A stretch of DNA of 60,000 bases from Lineus longissimus (lineage: Eukaryota > Nemertea > Pilidiophora > Heteronemertea > Lineidae). Location: positions 18,389,998 to 18,449,997 of the forward strand of contig NC_088314.1 of NCBI RefSeq assembly GCF_910592395.1. The letters run 5' to 3'. The position numbers and the translations under genes are program-made. The notes under the pieces are model-generated. The model was not told the DNA's origin, searched no databases, and saw only the letters and a list, made by a program, of their open reading frames with translations. Positions 53,322-60,000 of the stretch are shown piece after piece (the first letter of the stretch is position 1; each line of letters begins with the position of its first letter).

Positions 53322-54554
53322 GGCTCTGGATTGTAATGGAAATAGGAGTGATGTCTTGCAACGCATTTTCAGATCTTCCATCGAAAGGCAGATTAAGAAC
53401 AGACATGGACTAACTGGTTGCAGCTCCATGTAGCAATCAAGATGCACGCTAGCGGGCATCATCAGTCGAGGGTGTTTTTGGAGAAAATCGTATGCAAGGA
53501 TCGTAATGGAATTCATGTGCGCGGCAGTCAAGACAAAGAAAACCGAATCAGATTGCTTGCCATACATTGTTTTTCCCCAATGTCCCCGGTTTGATGTACT
53601 AATAAACCAAAAGGCTAATCAGCAACTGATTCTATGATGCAATCTGATCGAGCGGATACTTGTAAATAGGTGGATGGGTTACGCCGAGAACGAACTCCAC
53701 TGGTGACCTACCCATTTCACGATCACGGCAGCAGTTACGGACATGTTCGCATGCAGAGAGGCGCAAATTAGATGCATCAGATCTTAGACCGGCCTGCTGG
53801 CCCGTCCTACAAGAGGTCAGCTCTTTTCGTCAGCCTCGGCGGACTACCTCAGGCCTGTGGCCTCAACGGAGTAGCATTATCAAAATTATTTCACTGCCGT
53901 AACTTTCACCACACGTGCTTTGATCATTTTTTTCCCAGAACCAAGATATGATTTGAAATAAAAATAAAAAAGCAATATCAAATGTTGTCCTTAAACACAA
54001 AGTCTTTGTTTTCGTTGGAAATTATTCCTCGTCATATTCGTCTTAGTATTATTTACTCTTCTTTGGGTTGTTGCTAAGGCTGGGTTTCGCACAATTACTT
54101 TCTCGCCAGATGGATGGGTCTGTCAGCGAATTTTGAGTGATGATCAATAACAATTTTTCACACTTCATATTTCTATTGTACCCGCGAATCGAGCAGCAGA
54201 TCAGAATGAAGAGATTGTAAACAACCAAGCAGGCACTGAACCTCGATTTCGATCACTGAATTCAACCTCCAATCATCGTCTCTGGTAACTGTCGCCAAGA
54301 TGTACTTGTATGTTTACAGTTTACGAGTGTTTGGAGAGTGACAATTGTCTGACCAATGGGGGTATTTGAAGGGGTAATTTCCTCCAGCCTGGGCTAGTAG
54401 GAATGATACCACTCATACACATCCCCCTGTCCTAGAAAGTAGTGTCGTCACAACTGGGTTCTTCCGGGATACCAAGAGTTGATTTGTTATCCAAAGACGC
54501 ATCCAGCATCTACCGGGTAAATAAATTATTAGTACCAGACGTAACAGAGAAAAA
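53322..54554. other. No supported gene
   Basis: Unique AT-rich sequence. A frame at 53310-53567 (-) overlaps the TIR element end and is not credible. Confidence 0.35.
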
Positions 54555-54640
54555 CAGGAAGATCCAGCGGGAGTTTGAGCCCGGGACCTCAACATGACGA
54601 GGCAATTACTCTACCGACTTGGCTAGCCTCGGCTAGCAGG
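54555..54640 (-). repeat. tRNA-like sequence
   Basis: The - strand reads GAGGCTAGCCAAGTCGGTAG (A-box-like), CCTCGTCATGTTGAGG (CAT loop) and GGGCTCAAACTCCCGC (altered B box). Probably a SINE head; stems are imperfect. Confidence 0.5.
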
Positions 54641-55495
54641 AATGATGCCAACACGTAAGATGGTTGAAAACCTTTGTGAGAATCGTCTGAATACGCACAA
54701 TCAAATTGGCTTCGGAATTCCCCCACGAACCAGTCGTTCAGTTTTTTTTTTAGTGATTTGCGTCACTTGAATTTGAATGGGAATTCTATTAAATTATTCC
54801 GTAATTGGGGAAAACTTCATTTGAACACCAGCTTGAAAGAAGTAGCCATGTATACGATGAAGCCTGCGCAAACATTGGCAAAATGCCCGTGGTTGTGTCT
54901 CTAACTTTTTGCTTTGAATTCAGTTGGGAGAAGACCGCGGGAAATGGCCACGAGATTATTTTGAAAACTTTCTTCAAGTTTTTTGAACTACTTCTGTGAA
55001 GCCGAAATAGTGCCTATTTAAAAAATAAGATGATTGACCTTATTGCAATTGTTTCACCAAGTATATTTACCGGGTACTTGAAATATCATAATTGACACCG
55101 TGAAAACATTTAGGATACATGTACTTTGTGTTTGGTTAGTTTTAAGGTTTTAGAGAAGCGGAAAGGAAACCTCGAAGAACCGCTTCACAACATCACGTGA
55201 GATGTTTCAGGTCTCATTAGGGAGGGTTTTTTTTGTATTCATGCGGGGCCAACCCTAACCGTCAACTTTGAATATGTCAGTTTTCGGGTAAAATGTTCTG
55301 CAGGATCATCTGTTACAAAAAAGGGGTCATCCAGCCTGTTTTTGTAAGTGGGAAGCTTTGGCAATTAGGCCGATATCAAGATATTTAAATGATTTCCTGG
55401 AATAATGGCGTTGTGACAAATATAAGTCATGGTGTGCTGATGCCAGATACCAGAAATGGAGTCGGGTTCGGCGTTGCCATTATTTGGTTTTATTA
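54641..55495. other. No supported gene
   Basis: Short overlapping frames on both strands at 54789-54999 are mutually antisense and unsupported. No repeat recognised. Confidence 0.35.
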
Positions 55496-55602
55496 GAGGG
55501 CCGGCGAATCTAGGATTTGGAAGAAGAGGGTCCGTGCACTGCACTTCTCATCAAAATTCCTGGATAGATGTGTTCCAAAATTCCATGAATGGTCAATTTA
55601 AA
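55496..55602 (+). repeat. GAGGGCCGGCGAATCTA repeat, copy 1
   Basis: AGAGGGCCGGCGAATCTAGG, TGGAAGAAGAGGG, CGTGCACTGCACTTCTCATC, then CTGGATAGATGTGTTCCAAA. A second copy in the same orientation lies at 56742-56848. Confidence 0.8.
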
Positions 55603-55704
55603 ACAAAGTTCACATCAATTAGGAGCCGCTGATGCACCCGTTTGGATCGCCTGATAAACGTACATGATATGAACAATAACAAGAATTTTTTTCAAAAAAG
55701 CACG

Positions 55705-55795
55705 AAAAAAAGATTCGCCGGGATTCGAACCCGTGACCATCCAATCCACACTGTAACCGTCTAACCGCCGAGGCCATCAAGGCTTTAATGAGAGA
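55705..55795 (-). repeat. tRNA-like sequence
   Basis: The - strand reads GATGGCCTCGGCGGTTAGAC (A box) and GGTTCGAATCCCGGCGAATC (B box in a good T-arm). The anticodon arm is not well formed. Likely a tRNA-derived SINE head. Confidence 0.55.
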
Positions 55796-56174
55796 CCGTG
55801 ATTTTCGTTGTTCAAGTCGTCGCCATATATTGAAAAAGCGTCATGATTGTGACGAGGTCATGCTGGCGGAAGGGTAATTGGGTACAAATAGTTCCAAGCT
55901 ACTCGTATAATTCAATATTGCGACAGATTTTTCTTGATATATCGTATTTATATAGCTCGGTGATATATTAGATAATGTTCGTAGTTGATTTTAATGTTTG
56001 AATGGCTTTCTCAAAAATGTTTTAGAAGCGAGGTCAACAGGGTCAAAAGAAATAGTCTTTGGCGCCAATGATGTCGGCAATGGCGTATTTGAATTAAGAT
56101 TCGAGTCGATTCTCTTGGAGTCGGAAGTGCACATGCACACGGCAATCGTATTTATATAGCTCCGTGCACGTGAT

Positions 56175-56499
56175 TTGAAGGGACAATTTGGGTGTGGGAT
56201 TTAGGTGACCAGGAAGATGATATGTAATTTGAATCTATCCGACTGCTCATCACTGTATAGTTACAAACTAAATGCTCATCACTAATAATGAATTTAGCGT
56301 GTAATATGAGACGGGCTTGACATGACTTGCAAATCTTAGATTTTTAGGCAAACGTACAGTTACATTCCGTTTTGGTGAGATCTTTTTTGTAGTTTGATGA
56401 TATGTCGATAATTATCTCAGCGCCTTGAAAAGTCACGGTCCTATTTGAAGCTATTTTGCATGAAAAACAGCCTATCTCATGCTAAAGTTGTCCCTTCAA
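56175..56499 (+). mobile_element. TIR element, copy 2 of the GATTTAGGTGACCAGGAAGAT family
   Basis: TTGAAGGGACAATTTGGGTG at the left, AAAGTTGTCCCTTCAA at the right. Same interior as 53005-53321, and both ends have changed TTAA to TTGA/TCAA, keeping the inverted symmetry. Confidence 0.82.
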
Positions 56500-56741
56500 C
56501 AAAGATTGTTTGTAGCAAATTTTATGGTTTGAATGGCCATTTTGAAAAAGGGTTTGGAATCGAGCTCAATCAAAATAGTTGTTGGCCTCAATGTACCCTT
56601 GGGAAGTCAAGCCACCGACTAGTCAAACCATTCTCTGGAGTGCTCGAACGCCTGGAATCAGTGTGTACTTCAGCTTGAAAAGTTCGGGTGAAAGGGTTTT
56701 CTTCATGATAATATTCATAATGGTATAAGATGATAGTATAA

Positions 56742-56848
56742 GAGGGCCGGCGAATCTATGAACTGGAAGAAGAGGGAGCGTGCACTGCACTTCTCATCAA
56801 AATCCCTGGATAGGTGTGTTCCAAAATTTCATGAGTGGTCAATCTTTA
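56742..56848 (+). repeat. GAGGGCCGGCGAATCTA repeat, copy 2
   Basis: Matches 55496-55602 with scattered substitutions. A second shared block (TTTGAATGG...CAAAAATAGT...GGC.TCAATG) lies near 55996-56070 and 56527-56600, so a rearranged local duplication surrounds the 56175 element. Confidence 0.75.
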
Positions 56849-58288
56849 AAAGTTTTAAAAGTTTTAAAAGGGTGAATCGAGCCCCTGGCGAATACAAATT
56901 AACAGTATCATTTTACGATATTGTGACATAATGTGTGTTTTAAATTAACCACGTTTACATACGACAGTCTTTTGAGACTTGGCCGATTTACACAAAAATA
57001 TCTGAAATTATTAAAAACAGATCAATGGAACCCTTTCAACCCGGAGTGACTACGTGGTCTTGGCAAAAACTCTTTCAAGCTATCGTAGATATCCTTCATC
57101 CCTGTATTAATTTCACACAGTTTTATGTCACATGTCACCTTGTATAGGAAATGTCAGTCATTTGGTAATTTCAGTTGCTGTTTCAGATAATGACAATGTA
57201 AGCATACACAGCGGACAAAAATAGGCCCAAGGCGTTTGAACACAATGTCAAATTGATTTTTTAATGACAGTGCCACTTAATCTCGATGTGGGAATTAGGC
57301 AAACTTTCCTATAATTCAATGACTGTGTAATACGAGTTTAGGATGACACCTACCACACACAAAGGTGTGGTTCAATTCTCAGTTGCCTGTGGCTATTTTT
57401 TCCCAAGATTACCTCTCACTGTATTTCTCGAAATAAATCAAATATATGGGCGTTGTTCAGTTTTTTAATTTGCTTAACTTAGAACTAAAACTTTAGTTAT
57501 TTTAAAGTTATTTTAAAACCAACGAATTGATACCAGTATTTTTAATCTTCAAGAATTGTTTTTAGTCTCGAAAATTTGTCGATTTAATGTTGGAGACAAA
57601 TTTTCTTCGACCAGGACAGCTATTTGCAGCAGTCTAATAGAGAGATAATCTGTGGTTGGTATTATTGATGAATTAATATTACAAATACCAATATGAATGT
57701 TCTATTAAGCAGCTTTCCAATTTGAAAGCATCATCAATCGGCTGCTGAGTGGTGTAATCGTTAATTACTCGCCAGCGATACGTACGATTCACACAATGCT
57801 GGCCGTTAATTATTAAGGACGATACGTACGAATCAAACAATGGTGCATCATATTTCAAACAGATTTTCCCTGTTAAACCCGACCTTTAATCACACCAGAC
57901 GTTGATGATAGCGCTTTTAAATTCAGAATCGAACAATAAAGAGAATATTACCATATTCTACAGGTTCGTATTGCTTTGTTGTAAAATCTACGATCTGTCT
58001 GCCATTGGATTGCTAGATTAAAAACTTCTCAAGGCTTCAAAGATTATCTGAAATTAATTGTGGATTACACCTTCCCATTTTCTTTCGCAGCTATTTACAG
58101 GGTGGTTCAAAAAATGGACAACCATACTTGTACAGTTCCAGTGGATGGATTTCTAGAAGAATTCAAGTAAAATGAGAACATGAGATCTTCATCAGTCCAC
58201 CATTTTAGCTCCCCAATCTTAGAAACAAAGGTTTTTGCGCTTCTCAATCTCACATCTCAATCTCATATCTTATTGGATAATTTTTCAG
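56849..58288. other. No supported gene
   Basis: AT-rich and apparently unique. No motif, exon or repeat family recognised. Confidence 0.35.
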
Positions 58289-58418
58289 CACTAGGGAGTT
58301 TTCTCAAAGCCCCCGAGACGCGAACGCCTATCCCGTTGTTCGAGCTCCTGATCACGCTGTCGAACAATGGGACAGGCGATCGCGTTGGCGATGCGGGGGA
58401 TTAGAAAACTCACTAGGT
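58289..58418. mobile_element. TIR element with AGTTTTCT..AAGCCCCCG ends, best copy
   Basis: ACTAGGGAGTTTTCTCAAAG then CCCCCGAGACGC at the left is mirrored by ATGCGGGGGATTAGAAAACT then CACTAGG. A second, nested inverted pair CGCCTATCCCGTTGTTCGA / TCGAACAATGGGACAGGCG gives a cruciform-like structure. Confidence 0.8.
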
Positions 58419-60000
58419 GAGATACGCCCATTCGAAACTGCCAAAAAACCTAGTAAAACGTCACAACTTACATAATGGCCACGTGCATTGTTCCATTGAT
58501 GGATGAGACAAGACCACTAATGAATATTCATAGGTTGGAGGGTCGAGGCCTATCAATTAGACGAGTGCATGTTTTTAACTCTCAAGTACATATTTGGAGA
58601 GGTATTGAAAAATATTTGTTGTGGCAAGTCTACAGATATAAAGAAATTATTTGATGAAAAAATTAATTTCTAATTTTGCTAATTGGGTAATAGTGTTTGG
58701 GTGGGGAGTGTTTTGAGATTTTTCTGCCAGTTGGCTGAAAAGAGTGGAAATATCAATGTCTGTCTAATTTGTCTATTATCAAAAAATTTCCGTGGTCAAC
58801 TACCAGTTTATTTTTTACCATTTACTTGCCCGACCGTCCGGAATATCACATCAAAATTTCAGATTCACAACCCCACGCGGTATTTGATGCGTCGCGGTCA
58901 AACATTGACAATTGAACTGCTAAAAGGCTTAAAAATCAATTGTGGTCTTGTCTCGGATTGATGCACTGTCTTCCTAACTGCATCATTGTTATCCCCGGGC
59001 ACCCGGTACTCGGCCCTGCTGGCCTTTATCTGCCTCAAGTTTATGCTACCTCACCAGCCACTCGCTGGGACTAACCTCCCCGGTGACTAAACCTAATCCG
59101 ACAACACTGGTCGCTTCTTTCTTTGATAACAAAATCGCCTGTCGCTGTCAACATCCCAAATTAAATGTCCCCTTATTTCCCGTCAAATGTTGCAAGAGTC
59201 CCAAGCGACACCGGACACATCCTGCGGCTAAAACCCTAGTCAGTGCGACCGGTTATACGCTAAATGATATAATCCTTTACCGTGAGAGATAGAAGTCAAT
59301 TTGGCAAAGCAACTCCGCCAAATTGTCCGTGGAATACAGTCATAAAAAATGCACACGTGTTTTTATTTCTAAGCACTATACAGGTTTTTTTGCAGGCGGA
59401 TACCGGCGAAACACGCTGGGCTATGCAGATTTTGAGAAATCTCGAAAAAAAGGAATTTAAGAAATGCCGAGGTTTTGGTCTGTAGTTCATTCTATTTTCT
59501 TCTCTTATGATACCATTGTACAGCGGCCGTGATCTAACAAAAAATTTGAGTGTTGCGACTTTGAACATCGAGACTATAATATATTCAAAACATGATTGGA
59601 AAAAGATGTCGAAATAGTAAAAAGCACAGGGTACCAACAACGTTTTTTCGCGAATCATGATTTTGCGTAACCCGCGAAATAAAAACTCCCGCAAAAATTA
59701 GGCAGTTTACAGTACAACGTTTCTCCCTGTACATTCTTCGAGAGGCCGCATCAGTCTTTCAAGACTCATTTTAGCCATATTTTCCTTCTCCGGTATCAAT
59801 TACATTTAGACTAAGAACGGACATAAATGTAATCAAGTTACGTGGTAATTGTATTGTATCGGTTCTGGGAAGTTCGTTCAAGGACACTAGCTGTAGCCAT
59901 GGAGGTATTAATACCTCCATGCTGTAGCCTATCATGTCTACAGCCGAATGTCCTTGACTAGTTTCATGGGTAAGCTTTCGGGATGAATTCACCACTGAGA
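58419..60000. other. No supported gene
   Basis: Frames up to 132 codons (59296-59694, -) lack domain, splice or codon-bias support and overlap frames on the other strand. No repeat recognised apart from a short palindrome GGAGGTATTAATACCTCC near 59903-59920. Confidence 0.35.

Overview
The window reads as a spliced animal genome. It has introns with GT..AG borders, tRNA-derived SINEs, a LINE remnant, many short terminal-inverted-repeat (TIR) elements and minisatellites, and no bacterial-style operons. The gene content (a divergent POMGNT1/MGAT1-like glycosyltransferase and a multi-copy neuropeptide precursor with an EFLG-containing amidated peptide) and the repeat style point to a lophotrochozoan invertebrate such as a mollusc, brachiopod, phoronid, nemertean or annelid. 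I cannot fix the phylum from sequence alone.

Region 1 (1-14.2 kb, + strand) holds the last ten exons of a GT13-family protein. They encode the end of an ILEI/PANDER-like stem domain followed by a catalytic domain. All ten splice junctions keep frame and end at a stop at 14168. The metal-binding acidic motif is kept, but the Trp-Asp-Asp-Trp motif that carries the catalytic Asp in MGAT1-type enzymes reads Trp-Cys-Cys-Trp. Its introns carry three decayed 148-bp copies of one exon, a nested pair of transposable elements, a LINE 3' fragment, foldback elements and a 42-bp minisatellite of about 1.3 kb.

Region 2 (14.2-20.5 kb) has a tandem pair of 373-bp TIR elements, a 1.15-kb GCTCACCT/AGGTGAGC-bounded repeat with three internal units each holding an AGGTCA direct repeat, and the last three exons (+) of an unrecognised alpha-helical protein ending at 20083 with a poly(A) signal at 20404.

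Region 3 (21.1-29.8 kb, - strand) is the most interesting part. A signal-peptide exon (29549-29725) ends in phase 1. Two separate downstream exons both have acceptors that need exactly phase 1: one (26421-27352) encodes 22 copies of FHMNVPE and 10 of FDFNIPE between dibasic sites; the other (23061-23566) encodes 11 copies of FSEFLGV/FSEFLAP/FSEFLLP, each followed by Gly-Lys-Arg or Gly-Lys-Lys-Arg (amidation). The simplest model is one secretory leader joined by alternative splicing to two unrelated-looking peptide cassettes, one amidated and one with free acidic C-termini. Each cassette ends in its own stop, and the phases do not allow the cassettes to be read in series.

Region 4 (30-60 kb) contains no gene I can support. 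It holds scattered short TIR elements (several families with two or three copies in the window), tRNA-like SINE heads, one nearly complete tRNA-derived SINE, degenerate tandem repeats and apparently single-copy AT-rich DNA that may include regulatory sequence.
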